40,536 bases of DNA from contig NZ_SCMU01000028.1 in the NCBI RefSeq assembly GCF_005503695.1, positions 1-40,536 on the forward strand, read 5' to 3'. The position numbers and the translations under genes are program-made. The stretch comes from Sphingopyxis sp. 2PD. Its GTDB lineage: Bacteria; Pseudomonadota; Alphaproteobacteria; Sphingomonadales; Sphingomonadaceae. How positions within the stretch are numbered: the first letter of the stretch is position 1; the number at the start of each line of letters is the position of its first letter. The notes beneath the pieces are model-generated. The model saw only the letters and a list, made by a program, of their open reading frames with translations. It ran no database searches and had not been told where the DNA came from. Positions 16,310-25,624 of the stretch are shown in pieces.

Positions 16310-17923
16310 TTAGGCTGCCCTTCCCTTTCGCGGGGAGGTTTTCTTGGCCGTCGCCTTTGCCGGCGCTGCCTTTTTCTTGGCGGCGGGTTTTTTCGCCGCC
16401 GCCTTCTTGGGTTTCGGCTTTGCCGGCTTGTCCTCGGGCGCCGCCGCTTCGGGCGCCGGTTCCTTCGCCACCGATTCCGCCACGCTTTCCTCGGGCTGGC
16501 CGAGCGTGCGCAGGAACATGTTGCGCACGTCGCGGACATGGTTGTTGATCGTCCGAGGGCTCCACCCCGATGTGTCGACCGGCGGCAACACCGTGACGCG
16601 CACCGTCGCGGGGCGCATCACAAACTCGTTCTTGGGCGCGACGTCGGTCGCGTTATGGATCACGATCGGGACGATGGGGACGCCCGCCTGCATCGCGAGG
16701 TGGAAGGCGCCCTTCTTGAACGGCTCGAGCTTCGGCGTCAGGCTGCGCGTGCCTTCGGGCGAGATGCAGATCGACTTGCCCTCGACGCGGATCGCGTCGA
16801 CGAGCGGCTCCATCGCCTTGATCGCGCTCTTGCCGTCGGCGCGGTCGACGAAGACGGTGCCGCCCCATTCCATCAGCTTGCCGAGGATGGGGATGTCCTT
16901 GATCTCTTTCTTGCCCACCCCGCCCATGTCGCGGCGGATGAGCTTGGCAAGGATCATCACATCGGCTTTGCTCTGGTGGTTGAAGATGAAGACGCAGGGG
17001 CGCGACGACCAGAGATGTTTCTCGTCCTCGACCTCCAGCTCGACCCCGGTGATCGCGGTCGCGAAATCGCCGAACAGCCCGATCGAGAAATTCGCCGCCT
17101 CGCGCTGCGAACGGGTGAGCGCCCAGATCGGGAGGCCCGCGGCAAAGGCGCCGACGAGCGAGCCGGTGGCGTAGATGGTGCGCGTATAGTCGACCCACGA
17201 CGGCGTGCCGCGGCTGGCGAAACGCTGCACCGGCCAGCCATTTTCCTCGGCGATCGCCATGAGTTTGAGGTTCGGGTTAAGCGGGCGCGGCTTGCCGACG
17301 CGTTCGAGCAATTCGATATCGTCGTCGCTGTCCGAATAGAAAAAGCTCTGGTCGAGATCGAGGCCATATTCGGCGGCGAGTTCCTCGGCGGCAAGCACCT
17401 TGCCCTCGCCGAAGCACAAGGGGCGGATGATGTCGCCGGTGAACACCCCATCCTCGATTTCATAGGCCGAGCATTTGATGTCGGTGATACCAAGGTCGCG
17501 CGCGGTCGGCTCGATCTGGTAGATCGTCGCCGACGAGATGATCGCGACGCGGTGGCCCTTCGCCTGATGCGCTTCGATGATCGCGCGGGTTTCGGGATAG
17601 ATTTTGCGGGCGATGTGCTTTTTATAGAGTTCTTCGCCGAACTCGATGAAGCTTTCCTCGTCGACGCCCTTCATGAATTTGGCGGCGCCCGACATCAGGC
17701 CGGAAAAGCCGATCGTGCCAAGGCTGTGCTGCGCGATGATCTGCGCGGTCTCGGCGATTTCCTCGACCGACATTTCGCGGCGCTGGAATTTTTCGCGCAG
17801 CATCGCGGTGGCGGAGTAGCCCGAGATGATGGTGCCGTCGAAATCGAACAATGCGGCGATATGCGATCCGGGTTCGGACGCGAGCACTTCTTCCAAATGC
17901 GGCTGCGGTCTTGGCACGCGCAT
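16310..17923 (-). CDS. HAD phosphatase - 1-acylglycerol-3-phosphate acyltransferase fusion
   Basis: This is a two-domain protein of 537 residues. Residues about 22-235 form a HAD-IB phosphatase with DFDGT (27-31), IISSAT (128-133, motif II) and YSDSDDDIELLE (196-207, motif III). Residues about 300-480 form a PlsC-type acyltransferase with NHQSKAD (315-321), VFVDR and SPEGTRS (388-394). The second domain should make phosphatidate from lysophosphatidate. The first could remove a phosphate, perhaps turning phosphatidate into diacylglycerol; that is inference. A Lys/Ala/Pro-rich basic tail fills residues 497-537. In the DNA GGGGAG touches the ATG at 17923 but is ideally spaced (6 bases) from an in-frame GTG at 17917, so the true start may be that GTG. 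It heads the lipid operon. Confidence 0.92.
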   Translation of the reverse strand: MRVPRPQPHLEEVLASEPGSHIAALFDFDGTIISGYSATAMLREKFQRREMSVEEIAETAQIIAQHSLGTIGFSGLMSGAAKFMKGVDEESFIEFGEELYKKHIARKIYPETRAIIEAHQAKGHRVAIISSATIYQIEPTARDLGITDIKCSAYEIEDGVFTGDIIRPLCFGEGKVLAAEELAAEYGLDLDQSFFYSDSDDDIELLERVGKPRPLNPNLKLMAIAEENGWPVQRFASRGTPSWVDYTRTIYATGSLVGAFAAGLPIWALTRSQREAANFSIGLFGDFATAITGVELEVEDEKHLWSSRPCVFIFNHQSKADVMILAKLIRRDMGGVGKKEIKDIPILGKLMEWGGTVFVDRADGKSAIKAMEPLVDAIRVEGKSICISPEGTRSLTPKLEPFKKGAFHLAMQAGVPIVPIVIHNATDVAPKNEFVMRPATVRVTVLPPVDTSGWSPRTINNHVRDVRNMFLRTLGQPEESVAESVAKEPAPEAAAPEDKPAKPKPKKAAAKKPAAKKKAAPAKATAKKTSPRKGRAA

Positions 17924-18000
17924 CTCCCCACGGGCGGCTATATTGCCGCCTTTCCCTGCACGATGGCAGTAAAGATGGCGTTTATCAATGGCGCCCAATT

Positions 18001-18090
18001 CGTCGCCCCCGCGCAGGCGGGGGCCGTTATCGGCCTTATGCTGCGTAGTTGAATAAACCGCCAGTGGCCTCCGCCTGCGCGGGGGCGACG
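18001..18090. repeat. 90-bp palindromic repeat, CGTCGCCCCCGCG family
   Basis: Same ends as the 2623-2712 and 35208-35297 copies, with a more diverged interior. It starts 77 bases upstream of the lipid operon's first gene and ends one base before the eda stop codon, so it marks the boundary between the two units. Confidence 0.86.
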
Positions 18091-18091
18091 G

Positions 18092-18712
18092 CTAGCGAGC
18101 GAGCGCCGCCGCTTCGCGCGCCAGCGCCTCGACCCGCGCCGGGTCGAGCGGGCCCGACGGGACGACCCAGCTGCCGCCGACGCAGCGCACCGCATCGAGC
18201 GCGAGCCAGTCGGGCGCGGTCGCCAGTGTGATGCCGCCGGTCGGGCAGAAACGCGCTTGGCCGAAGGGACCGGCGAGCGCCTTCAGCGCCGGGATGCCGC
18301 CGCTGGTTGCCGCGGGGAAGAATTTGAAGCGGTCGAGGCCCATATCCATGCCGCGCATGATGTCGCCCGCATTGGCGGCGCCGGGCAGGAAGGGGATCCC
18401 GCTCGCGACCGCCGCCTTGCCGAGATTGTCGGTGAGCCCGGGCGAGACGATGAATTCGGCGCCCGCGTGGATGGCGGCGGTGAGCATCGCGGGGTTGAGC
18501 ACGGTGCCTGCGCCGACCACTGCGCCTTTGACGGCTTTCATCGCGGTCAGCGCGTCGAGCGCGGCGGGGGTGCGCAGCGTGACTTCGAGCACGGGCAGGC
18601 CGCCCGCAACGAGCGCCTCGGCCATCGGCACCGCATCCTCGGCCCGGTCGATGACGATCACCGGGATGACGGGGGCGAGCGCCATGATCTGGTCGATGGA
18701 TTGGTCGGTCAT
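18092..18712 (-). CDS. eda: 2-keto-3-deoxy-6-phosphogluconate aldolase
   Basis: Eda splits KDPG into pyruvate and glyceraldehyde-3-phosphate, the last Entner-Doudoroff step. The 206-residue length is typical of the trimeric class I aldolase. Catalytic Glu43 is in LEVTLRTP (42-49), VGAGTVLN binds phosphate, FIVSPG is conserved, and Schiff-base Lys130 is in RFKFFPA, followed by the CPTGGI motif. The ATG at 18712 has an AAGGAAAAGAC leader. It follows edd on the same strand across a 91-base gap containing a palindromic repeat. Confidence 0.96.
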   Translation of the reverse strand: MTDQSIDQIMALAPVIPVIVIDRAEDAVPMAEALVAGGLPVLEVTLRTPAALDALTAMKAVKGAVVGAGTVLNPAMLTAAIHAGAEFIVSPGLTDNLGKAAVASGIPFLPGAANAGDIMRGMDMGLDRFKFFPAATSGGIPALKALAGPFGQARFCPTGGITLATAPDWLALDAVRCVGGSWVVPSGPLDPARVEALAREAAALAR

Positions 18713-18723
18713 GTCTTTTCCTT

Positions 18724-18801
18724 CGTCGCCCCCGCGAAGGCGGGGGCCGTTGTCGATGTTGCGCAAGGTTGCCAGCTGCCCCCGCCTTCGCGGGGGCGAC
18801 G
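18724..18801. repeat. Palindromic repeat between edd and eda
   Basis: A shorter copy of the CGTCGCCCCCGCG family (78 bp, ends CGTCGCCCCCGCGAAGG and its reverse complement). It occupies nearly all of the edd-eda gap. In an operon it would form a strong RNA hairpin that could stabilise the upstream or partly terminate the downstream message. Confidence 0.85.
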
Positions 18802-18803
18802 GG

Positions 18804-20645
18804 CTATATAACTTGCTCCATTGCCGCCAGCACCGCCGAGCCGCCCTTTTCGGCTTCGTCGGCGTGGTGGCGGAACAGCGCAAACAGCTCGCGCCCGACG
18901 CCGAGCGCGGGCGGCGGGGCGACGGCGGGCGAGCGCGCCGCCCAGATGGCGGGATCGACCAGCGCGAGCACCTCGCCCTGGCGCGCGCAGACGCGGACGA
19001 TGTCGCCGTCGGTAAGGAAGGCGAGCGGACCGCTGACCCCGTCGGCGCCTGGCAAGGCTTCGGGCGAGAGGTGAATGACGGCAGGCACCTTGCCGCTGGC
19101 GCCCGACATGCGGCCGTCGGTGAGCAGCGCGACGCGGAAGCCGCGGTCCTGGAGTACGCCGAGCGCCGGGGTCAGCTTGTGCAATTCGGGCATCCCGTTC
19201 GCACGCGGCCCCTGAAAGCGCACGACGACAACAACGTCGCGTTCGAGTTCGCCTGCCTTGAAGGCGGTCAGCACGGCGTCCTGATCGTCAAAGATCCGGC
19301 ACGGCGCCTCGATCGTCCAGCGATCCTCGGCGACCGCGCTCGTCTTGATGATCGCGCGGCCGAGATTGCCCGCAAGCAGGCGCATCCCGCCGTCGGGCGA
19401 GAATGGCGTGGCGACGGGGCGCAGCATCGTGTCGTCGCGGCTCTCGGCGGGTGCGGCCTGCCATCGGAGTTCGTCGTCCACCAGCACGGGCTCGGCGGCA
19501 TAGTCGGCCATCGTGCCGCCGACGGTCAGCACATCGCCGTGCAGCAACCCGGCACCCAGCAACTCGCGCACGACATAGCCGATCCCGCCCGCGGCGTGGA
19601 AATTGTTCACGTCGCCCGCGCCGTTCGGATAGACGCGCGCGAGCAGCGGTACCGCATGGCTGAGTTCGTCGAAATCCTGCCAGTCGATGATGATCCCCGC
19701 CGCGCGCGCGATCGCGGGCAGGTGGATCGCATGATTTGTCGAGCCGCCCGTCGCGAGCAGGCCGATCGCGGCGTTGACGATCGCCTTTTCGTCGATGCAG
19801 CGCGCGAGCGGACGGTAATCGTCGCCGTCCCAGCCGATTTCGGCGATCCGATGCGTCGCGGCGCGGGTCAACTCCTGGCGCAATTTTGTCCCAGGGTTGG
19901 TGAAGGCGCTGCCGGGGATGTGCAGCCCCATCAGTTCCATCATCATCTGGTTGCTGTTCGCGGTGCCGTAGAAGGTGCAAGTGCCCGCGCCATGATAGGA
20001 CGCCGCCTCGGCTTCGAGCAGCTCGTCGCGGGTCGCCTTGCCCTCGGCATAAAGCTGACGGATCCGCTGTTTTTCCTTGTTCGCGAGGCCCGAGGGCATC
20101 GGTCCGGCGGGGATCAATATCTGCGGAAGGTGGCCGAAACGCAGCGCGCCGATCAAGAGGCCGGGGACGATCTTGTCGCAAATGCCGAGCAGCAAGGCGC
20201 TCTCGAACATCGCATGGCTGAGCGCGATCACCGTCCCCTGCGCGATATTGTCGCGGCTGAACAGCGACAGGTCCATGCCCGCCTGCCCCTGCGTCACCCC
20301 GTCGCACATCGCGGGAACCCCGCCCGCGACCTGCGCGGTGGCGCCGACTTCGCGCGCGAACAGCTTGATCTGCTCGGGGTAGCGGCCATAGGGCTGATGC
20401 GCCGAGAGCATGTCGTTGTAGCTGGTGACGATGCCGATGTTCATCGCGGCGCCGGTGCGGATGACCGGCTTGTCGTCGCCCGCCGCGGCGAAACCGTGGG
20501 CGAGATTGCCGCAGGAGAGGTTACCGCGGTTGGTACCGGCCTCGCGCTGGCGCTCCATCAGGTCGAGGTAAGCGGCGCGGCGCGGGGCGCTGCGCGCGAT
20601 GATGCGGTCTGTGACGGCGGCGATGGTGGGGTGGAGGGTGGTCAT
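18804..20645 (-). CDS. edd: 6-phosphogluconate dehydratase
   Basis: Edd dehydrates 6-phosphogluconate to KDPG using a [4Fe-4S] cluster. The 613-residue length and sequence are standard for the IlvD/Edd family: [10 protein letters not shown] (about 42-51), [40 protein letters not shown] and [12 protein letters not shown] near the C-terminus. The cysteines in the CDGV and CDK motifs are candidate cluster ligands by family comparison. The ATG at 20645 lacks a strong RBS. The gene sits between zwf and eda in the same direction, with palindromic repeats on both sides. Confidence 0.97.
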   Translation of the reverse strand: MTTLHPTIAAVTDRIIARSAPRRAAYLDLMERQREAGTNRGNLSCGNLAHGFAAAGDDKPVIRTGAAMNIGIVTSYNDMLSAHQPYGRYPEQIKLFAREVGATAQVAGGVPAMCDGVTQGQAGMDLSLFSRDNIAQGTVIALSHAMFESALLLGICDKIVPGLLIGALRFGHLPQILIPAGPMPSGLANKEKQRIRQLYAEGKATRDELLEAEAASYHGAGTCTFYGTANSNQMMMELMGLHIPGSAFTNPGTKLRQELTRAATHRIAEIGWDGDDYRPLARCIDEKAIVNAAIGLLATGGSTNHAIHLPAIARAAGIIIDWQDFDELSHAVPLLARVYPNGAGDVNNFHAAGGIGYVVRELLGAGLLHGDVLTVGGTMADYAAEPVLVDDELRWQAAPAESRDDTMLRPVATPFSPDGGMRLLAGNLGRAIIKTSAVAEDRWTIEAPCRIFDDQDAVLTAFKAGELERDVVVVVRFQGPRANGMPELHKLTPALGVLQDRGFRVALLTDGRMSGASGKVPAVIHLSPEALPGADGVSGPLAFLTDGDIVRVCARQGEVLALVDPAIWAARSPAVAPPPALGVGRELFALFRHHADEAEKGGSAVLAAMEQVI

Positions 20646-20660
20646 ATTGTGATACCCGAT

Positions 20661-20844
20661 CCCTTCTCCCCTTGTGGGAGAAGGATACGAAGCCTTGGCG
20701 CGAAGCGCCTAGGCGTAGTTGGATGAGGGGTTGCGAGCCAGAGGCTCGCGCGCTCGCCATGCGAGCGCATACCCCTCACCCAGCTTCGACTAGCCAGCAA
20801 GCTGGCAAGTCTGCGCAACCCTCTCCCACAAGGGGAGAGGGGAT
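20661..20844. repeat. Long compound inverted repeat between zwf and edd
   Basis: The outer segments CCTTCTCCCCTTGTGGGAGAAGG (about 660-683) and CCCTCTCCCACAAGGGGAGAGGG (about 818-842) are each palindromic, and the pair is also inverted. Further inner hairpins lie in between (GCGAAGCGCC, GAGCCAGAGGCTC, CCAGCAAGCTGG). It fills the 207-base zwf-edd gap, where no gene is seen. Confidence 0.8.
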
Positions 20845-20852
20845 TTATGCCC

Positions 20853-22316
20853 TCAATCATGCCAGCTCGCCCCGTCGCGTTCGATCAACGCGATCGCGCT
20901 CGACGGCCCCCAGCTGCCCGCGGTGTAGCTTTGCGGCGCCATATCGACCGCCGCCCACGCGTCGCGGATCGAATCGATCCATTGCCACTGTGCCTCCACC
21001 TCGTCGCGGCGTACGAAAAGCGTCTGGTCGCCCTCGATGAAGTCGAGCAACAGCCGTTCGTACGCAATCCGCCGCCGCTCGCCGGCAAAGCTGTGTGAGA
21101 GCGAGACGTCCATCGTCACCTCTTTCAGCTTGACCCCGTCGCGGTCGAGCCCCGGCTGTTTCGCCATCACCTTGACCCGGATATTTTCCTCGGGCTGGAG
21201 ATTGATGATCATGCTGTTCGCGTCGAGCTTGCCCGCGCCGACGCGCGCGAAGATATTATGCGGGACGGGCTTGAACTGGATCAGCACTTCCGACTTGCGT
21301 TCGGGCATGCGCTTGCCCGTACGCAGGTAGAAGGGCACGCCCTTCCAGCGCCAATTGTCGATGAAGGCCTTGATCGCGACGAAGGTTTCGGTGTTCGACG
21401 GCTGGCCGAGCTCGTCGGCATAGCCGGTCACCGCGCCGCCATTGACCGCGCCGCTGCTGTACTGGCCCTTGACGCTGTGCGCCTTCACATCCTCGGCGGT
21501 CAGTTTGCGCAGGCTCCGCAGCAGCTTGACCTTTTCGTCGCGCACCGCCGTCGCGCTGACGCTGGCGGGCGGCTCCATCGCGATGATCGCGAGCAATTGC
21601 AGCATATGGTTCTGGACCATGTCCTTCAATGCGCCGACGCCGTCATAATAGGATACGCGGCCCTCCAGCCCCACGGTTTCGGCGACGGTGATCTGGACAT
21701 GGTCGATCGCCTGCGCGTTCCACAAAGGCTCGAACAACATATTGGCAAAGCGCAGCGCGAGCAGGTTCTGCACCGTTTCCTTGCCAAGATAATGGTCGAT
21801 GCGGAACACCCGGTCCTCGGCAAAGGCGTCGCCGACCTGTTCGTTGACTTCGAGCGACGAGGCCAGGTCGTGGCCGATCGGCTTTTCCATCGCGATGCGG
21901 CATTCGGCGCAGGCGATCCCTGCGCTTTTCAACCCCTGCGCGATTGGGCCGAACATCGACGGCGGGGTCGAAAGATAGGCGCCGATCGGACGCCCGATCC
22001 GGTCGCCGAGCAGAGCGGCGAGATCATCGTAACCGGCGCCCGCGCCCGCATCGACCGGGCAATAATCGATCCGATCGAGAAAACCGCTGATCTGTGCGTC
22101 ATCGAGGCGATCGTCGGCGAGATGGTCGGTCAGCGCCTTGCGCACCATCGCGTGGCACGCCGCGCGGTCCATCTGCGACCGCCCCGACGCAACGATCGTC
22201 AGCGCGTCGGCAAGCAGGCTATCGACGTGGAGATTGTAAAGCGAAGGGAACAGCATGCGCTGCGCCAAATCGCCCGTCGCGCCGAACAATATCAATGTTT
22301 CGACTTTCACGCTCAC
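20853..22316 (-). CDS. zwf: Glucose-6-phosphate 1-dehydrogenase
   Basis: Zwf oxidises glucose-6-phosphate to 6-phosphogluconolactone with NAD(P)+. The 487-residue protein shows the cofactor loop FGATGDLAQR (11-20), EKPIGHD (144-150), the signature RIDHYLGKE (172-180), and the downstream VQNHMLQLLA with the catalytic His. The start is a GTG, with AAGGGGA about 6 bases before it. It leads a zwf-edd-eda series. No 6-phosphogluconolactonase (pgl) or glucokinase gene is present in between, so the lactone must open spontaneously or through an enzyme encoded elsewhere. Confidence 0.97.
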   Translation of the reverse strand: MSVKVETLILFGATGDLAQRMLFPSLYNLHVDSLLADALTIVASGRSQMDRAACHAMVRKALTDHLADDRLDDAQISGFLDRIDYCPVDAGAGAGYDDLAALLGDRIGRPIGAYLSTPPSMFGPIAQGLKSAGIACAECRIAMEKPIGHDLASSLEVNEQVGDAFAEDRVFRIDHYLGKETVQNLLALRFANMLFEPLWNAQAIDHVQITVAETVGLEGRVSYYDGVGALKDMVQNHMLQLLAIIAMEPPASVSATAVRDEKVKLLRSLRKLTAEDVKAHSVKGQYSSGAVNGGAVTGYADELGQPSNTETFVAIKAFIDNWRWKGVPFYLRTGKRMPERKSEVLIQFKPVPHNIFARVGAGKLDANSMIINLQPEENIRVKVMAKQPGLDRDGVKLKEVTMDVSLSHSFAGERRRIAYERLLLDFIEGDQTLFVRRDEVEAQWQWIDSIRDAWAAVDMAPQSYTAGSWGPSSAIALIERDGASWHD

Positions 22317-22419
22317 GCCAATCCCCTTGGATATCCATCACGGGAAATGGCGGAGCCGCGTCATGATTGCAACGCGCATACGTAGGCTGCATAGCTTTGC
22401 CGATTGAAGGTCGCACGGG

Positions 22420-23958
22420 TCACCGGTCCGAAAAATCATCCTCCATGATTGCGCGAATGTTGAGGATCCCTTCGGCGAGGAACGCCGGATCGACATTTTC
22501 GTTTTCGCCATGCTGGTTGTTGTCGGCGTTGACGACCGGGATCGTCACCATCGGCGCGCCGAGCTCGTGCGCGAACAGCGACAGCGGCAGGCTGCCGCCG
22601 GTCGACGGCACCACAACCAGCCGGTCGGGCGACGCGCGTTCGAGCAGCTGCTTGACCCGCGTCACCATCGGTTCGTCGAGCGAGGTGCGCTGCGCTTCAT
22701 AACCAAAGCCCGAGGTGATTTTGGCGATCAGCGGATGCGCCAGCCGCTCCTCTGCGGTCGGGGTGCGATCGAGGACCAGATAGCCCTGCGCTTCGACAAA
22801 GCGCACCAGCCGCGCGAGCTGGCGGTCGATGCGGTCGCCCTTGACCAGCCGCATGTCGAGCCGCGCCTCGGCCTCGGTCGGGATGACGTTGGCGGCGCGC
22901 GCGTCGGTGGCGCCTGCGCGCAGCGCGGTGATCTCGATCCCGGGCAGCAGCACCAGCTCGCCGTGCAGCTTGCCGCCGCCCTGCGTCCGCGCAATTCCCA
23001 GGCTCTGCCGCGTCGCGTCCATCGACGGCGCCTTGGCGATTTCGGCGCGTTCGGCGGCGGTCGCGGGGACCGCGTCGTCGTAGAAGCCGGGGATCAGGAT
23101 GCGCCCGTCGGCATCCTTCAGGCTGCCCAGCAACGCCGACAGGCGCAGCGCCGGGTTCGGCGCCCAATTGCCATAATTGCCCGCGTGCAGCGGCCGATTG
23201 GCGCCGTACACGGTGATGCCGACATCGACCACGCCGCGCACCCCCAGCACCATCGCGCGGTAACCCGCGGTATGCCGCGGGCCGTCAACCATGACCCAGA
23301 GGTCGCTTTCCAGCTTTTCGCTATGCGCGTGCAGGATTGCGCGGAGGTTGGGCGAGCCCTTTTCCTCTTCGCCCTCGAAAAAGAATTTCACATTGACGCC
23401 CAGCCGCGCGGCGGTGCCGGTCGCGTCCCGAAAGGCGTTGAGCGCGACCATCACCCCCGCCTTGTCGTCGGCGGCGCTGCGCGCCGCGAGCCGCCAGCCG
23501 GTCGGAAAGTTCGCACCGGGCGACCATGGACCCAGCACCGCGCCGCCCTGTTCGATCGGGCGCGAGATCGCGGTCGGGCGAAAGGGCGACAGCCCCGGCG
23601 CCCAGCGTTCGGGTACCACCGGCTGGCCGTCATAATGGGCGTAAAAGACGATCGTGCGGGTCGCGCCCGGGGTTTTGATCTCGCCGAACACCGCAGGCGG
23701 CGCCTTGCGGTCGGGGTCGTAGAGCAGTTCGGACGCGATCCCGCGCCGCTGCATCATCGCCTGAACGAAGCGCGCGTTGGCGAGCGCGTCGGCGGGGTTC
23801 GCGGCGTCGTTGGGCAGCGACAGGAAGGCGATATATTCCTCCAGCACCGCCGGATCGAGCATCGCTTGCCGCGCCGCCGTCGGGGTGCTTGCGACCACGG
23901 CGAACAGCCCTGCCATGGCCATGGCGCACCCGCTCCACCGTTTCGATAAACGCTGCAT
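22420..23958 (-). CDS. Exported M20-family peptidase
   Basis: This 512-residue zinc peptidase of the M20/M25/M40 family is probably periplasmic. A signal peptide (AMAMAGLFAVVASTPTAAR) ends near residue 30. Metal and catalytic motifs are visible: FYAHYDGQP (His and the following Asp), RSAADDKAG (bridging Asp), FEGEEEKGSP (catalytic Glu pair), VMVDGPRH (Asp) and NQHGENE (last His). It probably trims dipeptides or acylated amino acids; the substrate is unknown. A strong RBS (GGAGGAGGGG) precedes the ATG. It is in the same direction as zwf, 103 bases upstream of it, and diverges from glpD. Confidence 0.92.
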   Translation of the reverse strand: MQRLSKRWSGCAMAMAGLFAVVASTPTAARQAMLDPAVLEEYIAFLSLPNDAANPADALANARFVQAMMQRRGIASELLYDPDRKAPPAVFGEIKTPGATRTIVFYAHYDGQPVVPERWAPGLSPFRPTAISRPIEQGGAVLGPWSPGANFPTGWRLAARSAADDKAGVMVALNAFRDATGTAARLGVNVKFFFEGEEEKGSPNLRAILHAHSEKLESDLWVMVDGPRHTAGYRAMVLGVRGVVDVGITVYGANRPLHAGNYGNWAPNPALRLSALLGSLKDADGRILIPGFYDDAVPATAAERAEIAKAPSMDATRQSLGIARTQGGGKLHGELVLLPGIEITALRAGATDARAANVIPTEAEARLDMRLVKGDRIDRQLARLVRFVEAQGYLVLDRTPTAEERLAHPLIAKITSGFGYEAQRTSLDEPMVTRVKQLLERASPDRLVVVPSTGGSLPLSLFAHELGAPMVTIPVVNADNNQHGENENVDPAFLAEGILNIRAIMEDDFSDR

Positions 23959-24089
23959 GATCCCCTCCTCCTGCCCTCATCCACGGCGACCTTTGCCCCG
24001 GAGCGCGCTGCTGTCCAGCTTGGTCGATGACCCCCTGCATCTACCACGCCGCTTGGCAAGACCAGCCCGTCTGTCTTAGGAAGATCGCT

Positions 24090-25613
24090 ATGCCCGACAG
24101 CGCCCAGCCCTATGACGTCATCATCATCGGCGGCGGTGTCAACGGCGCCGGGGTCGCGCGCGATGCCGCGGGGCGCGGGGCGCGGGTATTGCTGCTCGAG
24201 GCGGGCGATCTGGCGCAAGGCACCTCGTCGGCATCGACCAAGCTGATCCACGGCGGGCTGCGGTACCTGGAGCATTATGAGTTCGGCCTGGTGCGCGAGG
24301 CATTGAAAGAGCGCGAAACCTTGTGGGGCATCGCGCCACACATCATCTGGCCACTGCGCTTTGTGTTGCCGCACCGGCCGGGGCTGCGCCCGCGCTGGCT
24401 GTTGCGGCTCGGGCTGTTCCTCTATGACCATATCGGCGGGCGCAAGAAATTGCCCGCGACGCGCTCGATCAACCTCCGCCGCCATGCCGCGGGCGAAGCG
24501 TTGCAGCCGCAATATGAACGCGGCTTCGAATATTCGGACGGGTGGGTCGACGATGCACGGCTGGTGGTGCTCAACGCGCGCGACGCCGCCGCGCGCGGCG
24601 CGCGGGTCCGCACCCGCACCCGCGCCGACATGCTGCGCTGCGAGGATGGGCTGTGGGTGGTCGAGGCGAGCTGCGCCAATGGGCATCAATATCGCTTCAG
24701 CGGGCGCGCGATCGTCAACGCCGCGGGGCCGGCGGTGCTCGATCTGCTGAAGCGCGCCGATGCCGAGCCCGATCATGCGATGCGGCTGGTGCGCGGGTCG
24801 CACATCGTCGTGCGGCGATTGTTCCGGCACGAATATGCCTATTTCTTCCAGCTCCCCGATGGCCGCATCTTTTTCGCCATTCCCTATGAGCGCGACTTCA
24901 CCCTGATCGGCACGACCGACGTCGATCATGATGGACCGGCGAGCGAGGCGCGCGCGAGCGACGAGGAAATCGCCTATCTGTGCGAAGGGGCGAGCCTCTA
25001 TTTCCGCGAAGCCATCACCCCCGCCGACGTTGTGTGGACCTATTCGGGGGTGCGGCCGCTGATCGAGGACGGGTCGGGGCGACCCGAGGCAGCAACGCGC
25101 GGTTACCGCATCGACCTCGACCTCGCCGAAGGCGCGCCGCTGCTCACCATCTACGGCGGCAAGATCACCAGCTATCGCCATGTTGCCGAAGCCGCCGTCG
25201 ATGAACTGACGGGCCATGTCGCGGCGCTGACCGGAAAGCGCTGGACCGCGAAGGCACCGCTGCCGGGCGGCGATTTCCCGGTCACCGGCGCCGCGGCGCT
25301 CAAGGCGGAGATCAAGCTCGCCCATCCCTTCCTCAGCGCCGACACCGTCGACCGCATCGTCAAGGCCTATGGCACCGACGCGCGCCGCTGGCTGGGCGAC
25401 GCCGACAGCTGGGACGCGCTCGGCGGCGAAATCGCCCACGGGCTGAGCGTCGCCGAGGCCACGTGGTTGGTCGATCAGGAATGGGCGCAGACGGCGGGCG
25501 ACATCTTGTGGCGGCGCAGCAAGCTGGGACTGCATTTCGGTCCTGCAGACGTCGAACGCCTGGCTGACTGGCTTGCGGCCCGACGCCCTGCCGGTCAGCC
25601 AGCCCAAGGCTGA
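24090..25613 (+). CDS. glpD: Glycerol-3-phosphate dehydrogenase (FAD, aerobic)
   Basis: GlpD oxidises glycerol-3-phosphate to DHAP at the inner membrane and passes electrons to quinone. The 507-residue protein opens with the FAD loop VIIIGGGVNGAGVARDAAGR (10-29), then SSASTKLIHGGLRYLE (substrate and FAD binding), YSDGWVDDARLV, and GTTDVDHDG and TIYGGKITSYR near the FAD site. The start at 24090 follows TAGGAAG by 6 bases and places the FAD loop at the usual distance. An in-frame start at 24027 adds only a non-homologous leader. It works opposite to GpsA and would link lipid-derived glycerol to the Entner-Doudoroff/glycolytic pool. Confidence 0.96.
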   Translation: MPDSAQPYDVIIIGGGVNGAGVARDAAGRGARVLLLEAGDLAQGTSSASTKLIHGGLRYLEHYEFGLVREALKERETLWGIAPHIIWPLRFVLPHRPGLRPRWLLRLGLFLYDHIGGRKKLPATRSINLRRHAAGEALQPQYERGFEYSDGWVDDARLVVLNARDAAARGARVRTRTRADMLRCEDGLWVVEASCANGHQYRFSGRAIVNAAGPAVLDLLKRADAEPDHAMRLVRGSHIVVRRLFRHEYAYFFQLPDGRIFFAIPYERDFTLIGTTDVDHDGPASEARASDEEIAYLCEGASLYFREAITPADVVWTYSGVRPLIEDGSGRPEAATRGYRIDLDLAEGAPLLTIYGGKITSYRHVAEAAVDELTGHVAALTGKRWTAKAPLPGGDFPVTGAAALKAEIKLAHPFLSADTVDRIVKAYGTDARRWLGDADSWDALGGEIAHGLSVAEATWLVDQEWAQTAGDILWRRSKLGLHFGPADVERLADWLAARRPAGQPAQG

Positions 25614-25624
25614 CCGCGTGACGC

